A DNA stretch of 64,000 nucleotides from contig JBOFIR010000082.1 of assembly GCA_051650265.1 (NCBI GenBank), positions 1 to 64,000 of the forward strand. The letters run 5' to 3'. Source of the DNA: JBOFEH01 sp051650265 (GTDB lineage: Bacteria > Bacillota > Clostridia > Lachnospirales > Cellulosilyticaceae). A program made the translations under genes and the position numbers. The notes below the pieces were generated by a model. That model ran no database searches and had not been told where the DNA came from. It saw only the letters and a list, made by a program, of their open reading frames with translations. Shown one piece after another: positions 25,421 through 34,001 of this stretch. Every line of letters starts with the position of its first letter. Position 1 is the first letter of the stretch.

Positions 25421-26596
25421 TTAGTTTGAAAGATTGAAAAATCTTTGAATTGTGTATGGAAGCATATCTTTAAATCCTGCTTTACCAACATCAAATGCTG
25501 CCACTAGGTCTGCTTCTCCCACCACTTCACCATTTAATGTATAAGTGATTTTACCAAGTTTTTGTCCTTTGTATATAGGTGCGACAACCTCATCCTCATA
25601 AGCTACTGTATAAGTCACTTCAGATTTTGCTTGATCTTTTGGAAGTACAAAACGAAGCGAATCCTCTATAGTCAGTTCAACAAAATCTTTATCACCTTTC
25701 TTAACAGGTGCTTGAGCCAATACTTCGCCTACTTTTGGTCCTGTCTTCACTGTATAATTAGCAAATCCATAATCCAGAAGTTTGCCTGCTTCTTGGAAAC
25801 GAATTTTGCCATCTTGTGATCCCATAACCACCGCAATAAGCCCTAAATCATCTCTTGTAGCTGTCGCACTCACACAATGTTTTGCTTCAGGCGTATAGCC
25901 TGTTTTAAGACCTGTGATACCTGGATACCATTTGAGCATCTTATTAGTATTTGTCAGGCCAAACTGAGATTCACCTCTTCGGGTTCTATGCGTGATATTA
26001 TCCATCCATATCGTAAGCGTCTTGCTCATCTCTGGATACTTAGTAATCAGTTCTCTGGACATAAGCGCCACATCATGAGCCGATGAGAGATGTCCGTCAA
26101 TATGAAGCCCACAAGCATTCTTGAAGGTTGTATTCTTCATACCTAACTCTTCTGCTTTTTTATTCATCATATCTACGAACTGTTCTTCTGATCCACCAAT
26201 ATACTCAGCCATTGCCACAGCTGCATCATTGGCAGATGCAATTGCAATACACTTGATCAAATCACGTACAGTCTGTTCTTCACCCGGTTCCATAAAAACT
26301 TGAGATCCACCCATATGTGCTGCATGTTCACTTACTGAAACTTTGTCATCCCAAGAAATCTTACCTGCTGCCACTGCATCATTAATGAGTAGCATAGTCA
26401 TAATTTTGGTAATACTCGCTGGTGGGAGCTGGTGATCCATCTCCTTTTCCATAAGAACCTTTCCTGTAGATGCCTCCATGAGCACATAGCTTCTTGCTGT
26501 GGCTTCAATAGGTACATTACCTGTGGCAAATACTGCTGCTTGAGAAAATAACATGACGGCTACCATAGCAAGTGCTAGGTATGCTTTTCTTTTCAT
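25421..26596 (-). CDS. dacF: D-alanyl-D-alanine carboxypeptidase (DacF-like)
   Basis: 391 aa. Second carboxypeptidase of the window. Signal peptide about 1-25 (MKRKAYLALAMVAVMLFSQA). Active site: SITK (61-64), the SAN triad in IASANDAAVAMAEY, and KTG in GLKTGYTPEAKHC. C-terminal beta domain and amphipathic tail (FKDMLPYTIQRFF) as in DacA/DacF. In Bacilli DacF is a forespore protein; whether this copy is sporulation-controlled cannot be seen here. GGAGGTATTCTC is the ribosome site. It is monocistronic, with its own terminator. Confidence 0.93.
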   Translation of the reverse strand: MKRKAYLALAMVAVMLFSQAAVFATGNVPIEATARSYVLMEASTGKVLMEKEMDHQLPPASITKIMTMLLINDAVAAGKISWDDKVSVSEHAAHMGGSQVFMEPGEEQTVRDLIKCIAIASANDAAVAMAEYIGGSEEQFVDMMNKKAEELGMKNTTFKNACGLHIDGHLSSAHDVALMSRELITKYPEMSKTLTIWMDNITHRTRRGESQFGLTNTNKMLKWYPGITGLKTGYTPEAKHCVSATATRDDLGLIAVVMGSQDGKIRFQEAGKLLDYGFANYTVKTGPKVGEVLAQAPVKKGDKDFVELTIEDSLRFVLPKDQAKSEVTYTVAYEDEVVAPIYKGQKLGKITYTLNGEVVGEADLVAAFDVGKAGFKDMLPYTIQRFFNLSN

Positions 26597-26722
26597 GAGA
26601 ATACCTCCTAATCATTTGTTCGGCAATTAGTATTTGTTTTATTGTCTGTAATTTCTCCTAAATTATACCTATGCTCTTCCACAAATAATAGGTGCTCTTC
26701 TCTATTTACTTCTATCAAACCG

Positions 26723-27016
26723 CTATTGCCACTTATCAATACTTCCTAAATCATAAACTGACTCATACCCCAAATCCTCTAGGATCATTCGCGCTGTCTT
26801 TGTGCGATGACCACTCCTACAATAAAGAATAATCGGCTGCCCCTTATCTTCTATCTGATCTTCTGCCTCAAAGCTTATTTTTTCAAGAGGCAAATGCAAA
26901 GCCCCCTCAATATGTCTTAATTCATACTCCATACGAGAGCGTACATCTACCATCCTTGCATTTTGTTTATTGAGTAATTCTTTTGCTTGTAATAGATTGA
27001 TCTCTTCATAATTCAT
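26723..27016 (-). CDS. Single-domain rhodanese-like protein
   Basis: 97 aa, a lone rhodanese domain (about 5-95). The loop LYCRSGHRTKTA carries the catalytic cysteine C66, with arginine R67 and R71 shaping a CRSGHR active loop typical of the GlpE/PspE-like sulfurtransferases. MVDVRSRMEYELRHI is the conserved N-terminal motif. It transfers sulfane sulfur between a thiol donor and an acceptor in the cytosol. Own promoter with an extended -10 and an unusual repeat array upstream suggest separate regulation. No sulfur-metabolism genes adjoin. Confidence 0.9.
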   Translation of the reverse strand: MNYEEINLLQAKELLNKQNARMVDVRSRMEYELRHIEGALHLPLEKISFEAEDQIEDKGQPIILYCRSGHRTKTARMILEDLGYESVYDLGSIDKWQ

Positions 27017-27045
27017 TAGACCACTCTCCTTTTATGTTTTCTTTT

Positions 27046-27073
27046 ATTATAACATATCGATATTTAAATTCAA
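27046..27073 (-). promoter_or_regulatory. Promoter of the rhodanese gene
   Basis: Minus strand TTGAAT (27068-27073), 16-nt spacer, extended -10 TGT plus TATAAT (27046-27051). A 13-nt repeat overlaps the -35. Confidence 0.62.
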
Positions 27074-27101
27074 ATAATAGTAGTTATTATTTAAATTCAA
27101 A
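27062..27101. repeat. Direct repeat pair flanking an inverted repeat, operator-like
   Basis: ATTTAAATTCAAA occurs twice, at 27062-27074 and 27089-27101, start points 27 bp apart. Overlapping them is an 8-bp inverted repeat AAATAATA (27072-27079) / TATTATTT (27085-27092). It lies directly at the -35 of the rhodanese promoter, where a regulator would bind. AT-rich sequence makes chance matches easier. Confidence 0.5.
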
Positions 27102-27123
27102 GGTCAATAAAACTAAAATACTT

Positions 27124-27166
27124 AGCAAAAAGAAGATACATTTTAAAAATGCATCTTCTTTTTGCT
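27124..27166 (-). terminator. Terminator overlapping the pdp stop
   Basis: Long hairpin: AGCAAAAAGAAGAT (27124-27137) pairs with ATCTTCTTTTTGCT (27153-27166), then one A/C mismatch and six more pairs around a single-base loop. The pdp TAG (27165-27167) lies in its stem. The arm provides a T-rich run on the minus strand. Confidence 0.75.
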
Positions 27167-28469
27167 AGTAAATAATTTTATAAATAAGAGTGGGTTTTTC
27201 TACACACGACTCACACAACTGATATGCTTGTTGCACAAGTTCCACTGCATCTTCTGGATTTTTTTCTTCATTATAATAGAGCGTTGCAATCACATCACCT
27301 GCTTCAACTCTTTCTCCTATTTTTTTGTGTACTTTGAGGCCTGCTCCCAAATCAATGACACTTTCTTTATTTTCACGCCCTGCACCTAGTACAAGTGCTG
27401 CTTTACCAATGAGCTCTGTATCAATACCACTCACATAACCTGCTCGCACTGCGTGCACCTCTTGTGTCATTGCCGCTGTAGGCATTAGGTGATAATCATT
27501 GACACTTTCCGGGTTACCACCTTGAATTTTCACCCACTCCTTAAGTTTCTCTACAGCTTCTCCCGAACAAATCAATTGTTCAGCAAGTGCAATACCTTCA
27601 TCTGGCGTTGCAACACGCCCTGCTAAAACTAACATATGCGCAGCTAATGTCTTGCTAAGCACAGTAAGTTCCTCCGGTCCATTTCCTTTGAGTGTTTCTA
27701 TAGCTTCCACCACTTCTAAAGTATTTCCTATAGCATAGCTTAGTGGTTGGTTCATGTCAGTGACAAGTGCCATTGTTTTTCGCCCTACATGGTTCCCTAT
27801 ATTCACCATTGCTTCTGCAAGCGCTATGGCATCTTCAATTGTCTTCATAAAAGCACCACTACCACATTTTACATCAAGTACAATTGCATCTGCACCTGAT
27901 GCAATTTTTTTTGACATAATCGATGCTGCAATTAATGAGATATTATCTACAGTAGCTGTAACATCTCTTAACGCATATATCTTTTTGTCAGCAGGAGCTA
28001 AGTTGCCTGTCTGTGAAACAACTGCAATATAATGCTCATTAACATTTTTAATAAACTCTTCAGTGGATAATGCCACACTAAATCCAGGAAATGCCTCTAA
28101 CTTATCGATCGTTCCTCCTGTATGGCCTAGCCCTCTGCCTGACATCTTTGCCACAGGTACACCGGCTGCTGCCACAAGTGGCGCTAATACGATTGTTGTC
28201 GTATCACCAACCCCACCAGTACTATGCTTATCGACCTTAACCCCTGTGATCTCCGATAAATCTGAAGTTTCACCACTATATGCCATTGCCATTGTCAGAT
28301 CACTTGTTTCTCTAATTGTCATTTTGTTAAAATATATGGTCATTAATAAGGCAGACATTTGGTAATCTGGAATACTCCCATCAGTATATCCCTTTACCAC
28401 AAATTCAATTTCTGCTTTTGAAAGTTCTTCCCCGTGCTTTTTCTTTTCGATGATATCATACATTCTCAT
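27165..28469 (-). CDS. pdp: Pyrimidine-nucleoside phosphorylase
   Basis: 434 aa. Splits uridine, thymidine or deoxyuridine with phosphate to base and (deoxy)ribose 1-phosphate. The family motif SGRGLGHTGGTIDKLEAFPG is at about 110-129, preceded by VDKHSTGGVGDTTTIVLAPL (phosphate site). The MRMYDII start resembles B. subtilis Pdp and has AGGAGGGGTCTGCG upstream. It follows deoB by 21 bp, so ribose 1-phosphate made here is converted by phosphopentomutase: a nucleoside salvage pair. Confidence 0.96.
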   Translation of the reverse strand: MRMYDIIEKKKHGEELSKAEIEFVVKGYTDGSIPDYQMSALLMTIYFNKMTIRETSDLTMAMAYSGETSDLSEITGVKVDKHSTGGVGDTTTIVLAPLVAAAGVPVAKMSGRGLGHTGGTIDKLEAFPGFSVALSTEEFIKNVNEHYIAVVSQTGNLAPADKKIYALRDVTATVDNISLIAASIMSKKIASGADAIVLDVKCGSGAFMKTIEDAIALAEAMVNIGNHVGRKTMALVTDMNQPLSYAIGNTLEVVEAIETLKGNGPEELTVLSKTLAAHMLVLAGRVATPDEGIALAEQLICSGEAVEKLKEWVKIQGGNPESVNDYHLMPTAAMTQEVHAVRAGYVSGIDTELIGKAALVLGAGRENKESVIDLGAGLKVHKKIGERVEAGDVIATLYYNEEKNPEDAVELVQQAYQLCESCVEKPTLIYKIIY

Positions 28470-28490
28470 CGCAGACCCCTCCTACATATT

Positions 28491-29657
28491 TTATTGTATT
28501 TGATCTAAGAAACTTGTACCAATTGCTAACTGAGGCAACTCCAAAAAGGCTGCAATTGTTTGACCAATATCTGCAAAAGACTCTCTCGTCCCTAAATTCA
28601 AAAGCTCTTTCATCTTCTTACTATATACAAGTAAAGGTACGTATTCACGTGTATGATCTGTACCTGGTGTCGTAGGGTCACAACCATGATCTGCTGTAAT
28701 GAATAGAATATCCTCATCCGTCATCGCCTCTATGATCTGTGGCAAATAAGCATCAAACACTTCTAACCCTTTACCATAGTTTGTTGGATCATTTCTATGA
28801 CCCCACTTCATATCAAAGTCTACAAGATTAGTGAAGATCAAACCCTCATTATCTTTTTTCATAAGTGCGATAGTCTGCTCAATCCCATCTTCATTGCTCT
28901 TTGTATGTGTTGCATAAGTAATACCTTGACCACAGAAGATATCTTCAATCTTTCCAATGCCGATAACATCTAATCCTTTTGCCTTCGCATAACTTAGCAA
29001 ATTAGCTTCTGGTGGTGTAATTGCAAAGTCACGTCTGTTTGGTGTACGTATAAATTCACCTGTTGTTCCTAGGAAAGGTCTTGCAATAACACGTGATACT
29101 TCATGTTCTCCTGTAAGAAGTTCCCTTGCAATCTCACACATATGATAAAGTTCCTCTAAAGGAATGACTTCTTCATGGGCCGCAATCTGGAATACACTAT
29201 CTGCTGAAGTATAAACAATAGGATATCCTGTTTTCATATGTTCTTCACCCAGATCATCAAGAATCTGTGTCCCTGATGCAGGACAGTTCCCTAATGTCTT
29301 ACGCCCAATCTTTGCTTCAAATGCATCCATGATCTCTTTTGGGAAACCATCTGGGTAAGTGGGAAATGGTACTTCTGTATGAATACCAACCATCTCCCAA
29401 TGCCCTGTTGTTGTATCTTTCCCTCTAGAGAGTTCACCTAGGCGTGCAACCATTCCTACAGCTGCTTCTGATTTTTCAAGACATGAAACACCATCTATAT
29501 GACCCATACCTAATGCTGTTAGGTTGGGCAGGGCTAACCCATTACAATGTCCATAGACATGTGTAAACGTATTAACATCTTTATCACCAAATTGCTCCGA
29601 ATCTGGCATTGCGCCAATTCCTACACTATCTAATACAATCCAAATTGCTCTTTTCAT
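28491..29657 (-). CDS. deoB: Phosphopentomutase
   Basis: 388 aa from the ATG at 29657, whose product begins KRAIWIVLDSVGIGAMPD; the ORF runs on to 29735 but a TATAAT at 29707-29712 lies inside that extension, so the shorter start is better. Alkaline-phosphatase-fold mutase interconverting (deoxy)ribose 1- and 5-phosphate. Metal ligands are in VLDSVGIGAMPDS, the KGKDTTTGHWEMVG nucleophile threonine loop, and VDFDMKWGHRND and TADHGCDPTTPGTDHTRE near the C-terminus. Operon with pdp downstream. Confidence 0.96.
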   Translation of the reverse strand: MKRAIWIVLDSVGIGAMPDSEQFGDKDVNTFTHVYGHCNGLALPNLTALGMGHIDGVSCLEKSEAAVGMVARLGELSRGKDTTTGHWEMVGIHTEVPFPTYPDGFPKEIMDAFEAKIGRKTLGNCPASGTQILDDLGEEHMKTGYPIVYTSADSVFQIAAHEEVIPLEELYHMCEIARELLTGEHEVSRVIARPFLGTTGEFIRTPNRRDFAITPPEANLLSYAKAKGLDVIGIGKIEDIFCGQGITYATHTKSNEDGIEQTIALMKKDNEGLIFTNLVDFDMKWGHRNDPTNYGKGLEVFDAYLPQIIEAMTDEDILFITADHGCDPTTPGTDHTREYVPLLVYSKKMKELLNLGTRESFADIGQTIAAFLELPQLAIGTSFLDQIQ

Positions 29658-29706
29658 CTCATCACTACTTTCTCTATTTTTTCCATACTTTGGATGATCT
29701 ACTGAC

Positions 29707-29735
29707 ATTATACTATATTTTATGTTACTTTGCAT
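29707..29735 (-). promoter_or_regulatory. Candidate deoB-pdp promoter
   Basis: Minus strand perfect TATAAT (29707-29712) with a weak ATGCAA at -35 (29730-29735), 17-nt spacer, 49 bp before deoB. It abuts the xerD terminator, which suits separate transcription of the two units. Confidence 0.48.
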
Positions 29736-29763
29736 AAAAAAAACAGGGAATTTTTCCCTGTTT
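29736..29763 (-). terminator. xerD terminator
   Basis: 10-bp stem AAACAGGGAA (29741-29750) / TTCCCTGTTT (29754-29763), followed on the minus strand by eight Ts. Starts 10 bp after the xerD stop. Confidence 0.92.
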
Positions 29764-29773
29764 CACAAACCCT

Positions 29774-30616
29774 CTATTGATTAATATGTGTATAAACCTG
29801 CGTTGTTGAAATATCCGAATGTCCTAACATTTGTTGCACTGATTTCAAATTCGCACCACTTTGTATCAAGTGTGCTGCAAAAGAATGTCTTAAGATATGC
29901 GGTGTAATATCCGAATCGATATGTGCACTCTTAGCATATGCCTTTAAAATCTTCCAAAACCCCTGTCTCGTAAGTTGATGCCCATTGCAGTTTACAAAAA
30001 GATGAATCTCCTGCTGATCCCTGATCATTACATGCCTCACCTGTCCAAGATATTTTTTAAGGGCTGTAATTGCAGGCTTTCCTATAGGAATACAACGCTC
30101 TTTGTGTTCATCTTTGCACAAGATATATCCTTGATTCAAGTTCACATCAGTTGTTTTTAAGGCGATTAATTCAGATACCCTTATCCCTGTTGCATAAAGC
30201 AGTTCTAGCATCGCCTTATCCCTCATCCCTTTCATGTCATTTGTCTGTGGTTGCGCAAGTAACAAAGCGATTTCTTTTTGAGAGAGTACCTTAGGCACTT
30301 TTTTCTCAACTTTTGGAAGTGCAATGAGTAAAGAAGGATTACTAGGTATACTTTCATTCTTTAAGAGATATTGACAGAAGGCACGAATTGCCGCAAGTGT
30401 ACGTGAGATCGTTGCGAGAGATTTTCCTTCATCCCTCATCTTTTGTAAATATACCTCAATATGCTCTGTCGTCATAGATTCAAGTTGGTTATAACCACAT
30501 GAATTCATATAGTCTAAAAAATATTTGAGATCCCTCTCATAAGACTGGATCGTATTTACGGCTGAATGTTTTATTTCTTTCATGTATAACAAAAAAGCTT
30601 GCATATAGTCGTTCAT
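29774..30616 (-). CDS. xerD: Site-specific tyrosine recombinase XerD-like
   Basis: 280 aa from the ATG at 30616, since GGGGAG is 6 nt before it but abuts the alternative ATG at 30622. N-terminal SAM-like core-binding domain (about 1-90) and catalytic domain with R146 (GIRVSEL), Lys in the KDEHKER beta hairpin (about 168-173), H240 and R243 (HILRHSFAAHL), H266 (LGHSD) and Y275 (VYTHI). Full length for the chromosome-dimer resolvases XerC/XerD. Located 0.3 kb downstream of codY, as in the Bacillus xerC-codY region; C versus D type is not settled by sequence alone. Confidence 0.9.
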   Translation of the reverse strand: MNDYMQAFLLYMKEIKHSAVNTIQSYERDLKYFLDYMNSCGYNQLESMTTEHIEVYLQKMRDEGKSLATISRTLAAIRAFCQYLLKNESIPSNPSLLIALPKVEKKVPKVLSQKEIALLLAQPQTNDMKGMRDKAMLELLYATGIRVSELIALKTTDVNLNQGYILCKDEHKERCIPIGKPAITALKKYLGQVRHVMIRDQQEIHLFVNCNGHQLTRQGFWKILKAYAKSAHIDSDITPHILRHSFAAHLIQSGANLKSVQQMLGHSDISTTQVYTHINQ

Positions 30617-30670
30617 GTTCATCTCCCCTTTACTTCCAATTTACAGCTTTGTTTACATATATTTAGAAAC

Positions 30671-30699
30671 ATTATACATAAAATGATTTTTTTTGTCTA
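30671..30699 (-). promoter_or_regulatory. xerD promoter
   Basis: Minus strand TAGACA (30694-30699), 17-nt spacer, perfect TATAAT (30671-30676), 55 bp before the start. One of the strongest promoter matches in the window. Confidence 0.7.
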
Positions 30700-30860
30700 C
30701 ACAATTTCATTTTTTTATATTGACTGTAAATTTTATTTCAGATTATGTATAGTTTTTTGTTTATTATTTCTTATATGTATCATTGTTTGGAGAAATTGTA
30801 GTATTTTTTATACATGTATACATTTGTTTTGTTTTGCAAGTTTGGATAAAAGAGAAATAA

Positions 30861-30886
30861 AAAAGAGTGTAGTTTCCTACACTCTT
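30861..30886 (-). terminator. codY terminator
   Basis: 10-bp stem AAGAGTGTAG (30863-30872), loop TTTC, CTACACTCTT (30877-30886), followed on the minus strand by a T-rich run. About 28 bp after the codY stop. Confidence 0.88.
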
Positions 30887-30914
30887 GAATTTTTATATTT
30901 ATAATGAATTAATA

Positions 30915-31673
30915 TTATTTGCGAAGTTTGTCAAGTTCTTCAATTAATGCATCATTAAGGACTTTAATATAAGTACCTTTCATTCCAAGTGAACGTGATT
31001 CAATAACACCTGCACTTTCAAATTTACGAAGTGCATTAACGATTACAGAACGTGTAATTCCTACTTTATCAGCAATCTTACTTGCGATTAATAAACCTTC
31101 TGTACCATCAAGTTTTTCGAAGATATGGAAAATAGCTTCTAACTCTGAATAAGATAATGTACCGATCGCTGATTTTACAATAGCAATTTTTCTTGCTTCT
31201 TCATCATTTTCATCTTTAAGAGAAGATAACATTTCCACTGCTACGATTGTTGCACCGTATTCTGCAAGGATTAGTTCTTCTGTTCCATAGTTCCCTTGTC
31301 CTTTTTCTTTGTAAAGAACAAATGTCCCAAGTCTTTGACCAGCAGCAACGATTGGCACTACGCATCCTACGTAGCTTGCACTGTTTGCTGAATCAGAGAA
31401 AATTGTCTCCATAGAGATATTTTCTTTTACGTCCATGATTGAGATTAATTGGTCGTTAATTGCATAGCCGATGTATTGTTCTTCGTTTACTAAATCATTA
31501 GCAAAAATATTATGAATACCGAGCACTTTACTCTTATTGCTAATAACTACAACGTTTGAATCCACTACGTCACTAATTACTTCACAAATGTCAGAAAAAA
31601 TAACACGGTCAGACCCAACTCTTTGTAATAAGCGGTTAACCTTTCTCATTTTTTGCAGTAAATCCATTGACAT
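30915..31673 (-). CDS. codY: GTP-sensing global regulator CodY
   Basis: 252 aa. Binds GTP and branched-chain amino acids and represses nutrient-uptake, biosynthesis and stationary-phase genes in Firmicutes. N-terminal GAF-like domain (about 1-155, MSMDLLQKMRKVNRLLQ to the VPIVAAGQRLGTFVLY core) and C-terminal winged helix with ASKIADKVGITRSVIVNALR (about 202-221) as recognition helix. The start has AAGGAGGAATTATA. It is monocistronic with its own terminator. The neighbouring topA-dprA genes are in the conserved Firmicute order. Confidence 0.97.
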   Translation of the reverse strand: MSMDLLQKMRKVNRLLQRVGSDRVIFSDICEVISDVVDSNVVVISNKSKVLGIHNIFANDLVNEEQYIGYAINDQLISIMDVKENISMETIFSDSANSASYVGCVVPIVAAGQRLGTFVLYKEKGQGNYGTEELILAEYGATIVAVEMLSSLKDENDEEARKIAIVKSAIGTLSYSELEAIFHIFEKLDGTEGLLIASKIADKVGITRSVIVNALRKFESAGVIESRSLGMKGTYIKVLNDALIEELDKLRK

Positions 31674-31755
31674 TATAATTCCTCCTTAAGTCGTTATACC
31701 GTTAGTATGTTCAAAAAATTTTCACACTATACACACTTGTCATTTATTTAGCCAT

Positions 31756-31786
31756 AAAAAGACAAAGTTGATTGCTCAACTTTGTC
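31756..31786 (-). terminator. topA terminator
   Basis: 11-bp stem GACAAAGTTGA (31761-31771) / TCAACTTTGTC (31776-31786) with loop TTGC and TTTTT on the minus strand. About 127 bp beyond the topA stop, so the mRNA would have a long 3' tail. Confidence 0.9.
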
Positions 31787-31912
31787 CCCCATATACTTAT
31801 CATTTACACTTAAATCATAATATCATAAATTAAAAGAAAACTCAATAAGAAATTTAGCTATAATGCAAGTTTTTTGTCGAATTTCGTAATTGTTAAACTT
31901 AAGTTAATATTC

Positions 31913-33988
31913 TTAGTTATTTTCTTTTCCATAATTACACGTTGTATTACGACATACAACCTTCTTACTTTTAGCTGAACCTTTCTCTATAAGCACATCC
32001 TGACACACAGGACATTTTTCTCCTGTTGGTTTTTGCCATGACATAAAATCACAAGGGTTTTCTTCTCTGGCATTATTTTCACATCCATAATAAACCCTTC
32101 CCTTTTTAGTCTTCTTGAGAATAACTTTACCCCCACAAAGTGGACAATCAATTCCAACTTCCTCATACCAAGGCTTAGTAAAGTTACACTCAGGGAAAGA
32201 AGGGCAACCAAGGAATTTACCATACTTACCATAGCGTACCACCATATGTGTACCACATTTATCACAAGGAATATCTGTCACCTCTGTCAGGTCGATATTT
32301 TCAATCTCTGCCTCAGCTTTAAGTAATGTTTTATGGAAGTTTGGATAAAATGCCTTAATAATTTCTTTCCAGAAAATATTTCCTGATGCAATTTCATCCA
32401 ATACGTTCTCAAACTGTGCTGTGAATTCCACGTCAACAATCTCATCAAAGTAAGAAAGCATAATATTATTAACAACTTCACCCAGTTCTGTTGGATAAAG
32501 CACCTTATTTTCTTTAGTCACATAGCCTCTACTTAATAACGTCGTAATGGTAGGTGCATATGTACTTGGTCTACCTACACCATTTTCTTCGAGCACTTTA
32601 ACAAGTGTTGCCTCTGAAAAACGTGCAGGTGGTTGTGTAAAGTGTTGATTTGGTGTAACTGTAATTGCTTCAAGCACTTCACCTTCTTTAACTGCAATTT
32701 TAGGTGTCTTATCACTCTTACCATCTTCTAAACTGTATGCCTTTAAGAAACCTGCAAAAAGTTCAATTGAATAGGTTGCTTTAAAAATATAAGCCCCATT
32801 TTCAATTAAGATTGCATGTGTTTCATATTTTGCCGAAGCCATCTGACTTGCAATAAAACGTGACCAAATAAGCTGATATAATTTGTATTGATCACGAGAT
32901 AGGTATTCCTTGATCGACTCTGGTGAATAGACTAGATCTGTTGGTCTAATCGCCTCATGGGCGTCTTGAACATTGCCTGCTTTTGACTTTTTAACTTGCC
33001 CTTCGTCACTCAGATATTCTTCACCATACTTTTCAATAATAAATGCTTTCACTTCTTCTTTTGCTGTATCAGAAACACGTACAGAGTCAGTACGAATATA
33101 AGTAACAACACCTACTTCTTTTTTACCAATTTTGACCCCTTCATATAATTGTTGGGCCACATTCATTGTCTTTTGTGTTGAGAAACCTAAATGCTTAGCT
33201 GCCTCTTGTTGCATTGTACTGGTCGTAAATGGTAAAACTGTCTTTTTGATACGTTCAGATTGCTTCATAGATTTGACCATATATTGGCCTTTTTTACAGT
33301 TTTCAAGAATCTCATGTGCTTCTTGTTCATTTCTCAGCACAGCTTTTTCTCCTGCAATCTTATCTAGCTTTGCTTCAAATCCTTTAGTCTTACCTAATTT
33401 GAATAAAGCCTCAATAGACCAGTACTCCTGCTCTACGAATTCTCGAATTTCTTTTTCACGGTCACAAACAAGCCTTAATGTAACAGATTGTACACGCCCC
33501 GCACTCAGCCCTTTACGTATTTTCTTCCATAGTATTGGGCTGATTTGGTAACCTACAAGACGATCCAATACACGTCTTGCTTGTTGCGCATCTACAAGAT
33601 CCATCATAATTTCTCTTGGGTGTTTGAGCGCTTCCTTCACAGCCTTTTCTGTAATTTCATTAAATGTAATACGCTGAACTTTTTTCCCCTCTAATTTAAG
33701 AGCATGATAAAGATGCCATGAGATTGCTTCTCCTTCACGGTCAGGGTCGGTTGCCAGATAGATTTTATCTGCATTTTTTGCATCTTTTCTTAATTTCTGT
33801 AATAACTCCCCTTTTCCCCTAATCGTAATGTATTTTGGCTCGTAATCATGTTCAACATCCACCCCCAATTGACTTTTAGGTAAATCTCTTACATGCCCAA
33901 CTGATGCTACTACTTTATAGTTTTTACCTAAAATTTTACTAATGGTATTAATCTTGGCAGCAGACTCAACTATTACTAAATTCGCCAT
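31913..33988 (-). CDS. topA: DNA topoisomerase I
   Basis: 691 aa type IA topoisomerase, relaxing negative supercoils. Toprim domain near the start with VIVESAAK and ATDPDREGEAISWH (Asp/Asp/Glu metal site, DPDREG 81-86); active tyrosine Y297 followed by R299 in VVTYIRTDSVR. The last ~130 residues hold three zinc-ribbon repeats (CDKCGTHM...CPSFPEC, CPLCGGK...C, CPVCQD...C), needed for strand binding. Follows dprA by 13 bp in the same operon. Full length, nothing odd. Confidence 0.98.
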   Translation of the reverse strand: MANLVIVESAAKINTISKILGKNYKVVASVGHVRDLPKSQLGVDVEHDYEPKYITIRGKGELLQKLRKDAKNADKIYLATDPDREGEAISWHLYHALKLEGKKVQRITFNEITEKAVKEALKHPREIMMDLVDAQQARRVLDRLVGYQISPILWKKIRKGLSAGRVQSVTLRLVCDREKEIREFVEQEYWSIEALFKLGKTKGFEAKLDKIAGEKAVLRNEQEAHEILENCKKGQYMVKSMKQSERIKKTVLPFTTSTMQQEAAKHLGFSTQKTMNVAQQLYEGVKIGKKEVGVVTYIRTDSVRVSDTAKEEVKAFIIEKYGEEYLSDEGQVKKSKAGNVQDAHEAIRPTDLVYSPESIKEYLSRDQYKLYQLIWSRFIASQMASAKYETHAILIENGAYIFKATYSIELFAGFLKAYSLEDGKSDKTPKIAVKEGEVLEAITVTPNQHFTQPPARFSEATLVKVLEENGVGRPSTYAPTITTLLSRGYVTKENKVLYPTELGEVVNNIMLSYFDEIVDVEFTAQFENVLDEIASGNIFWKEIIKAFYPNFHKTLLKAEAEIENIDLTEVTDIPCDKCGTHMVVRYGKYGKFLGCPSFPECNFTKPWYEEVGIDCPLCGGKVILKKTKKGRVYYGCENNAREENPCDFMSWQKPTGEKCPVCQDVLIEKGSAKSKKVVCRNTTCNYGKENN

Positions 33989-34001
33989 AGTGACCTCCTA
34001 G

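Noticed and set aside
31708..31725. AT-rich AAAATTTTTTGAA upstream of codY as a CodY box
   Set aside because: It does not match the AATTTTCWGAAAATT palindrome at the central positions.
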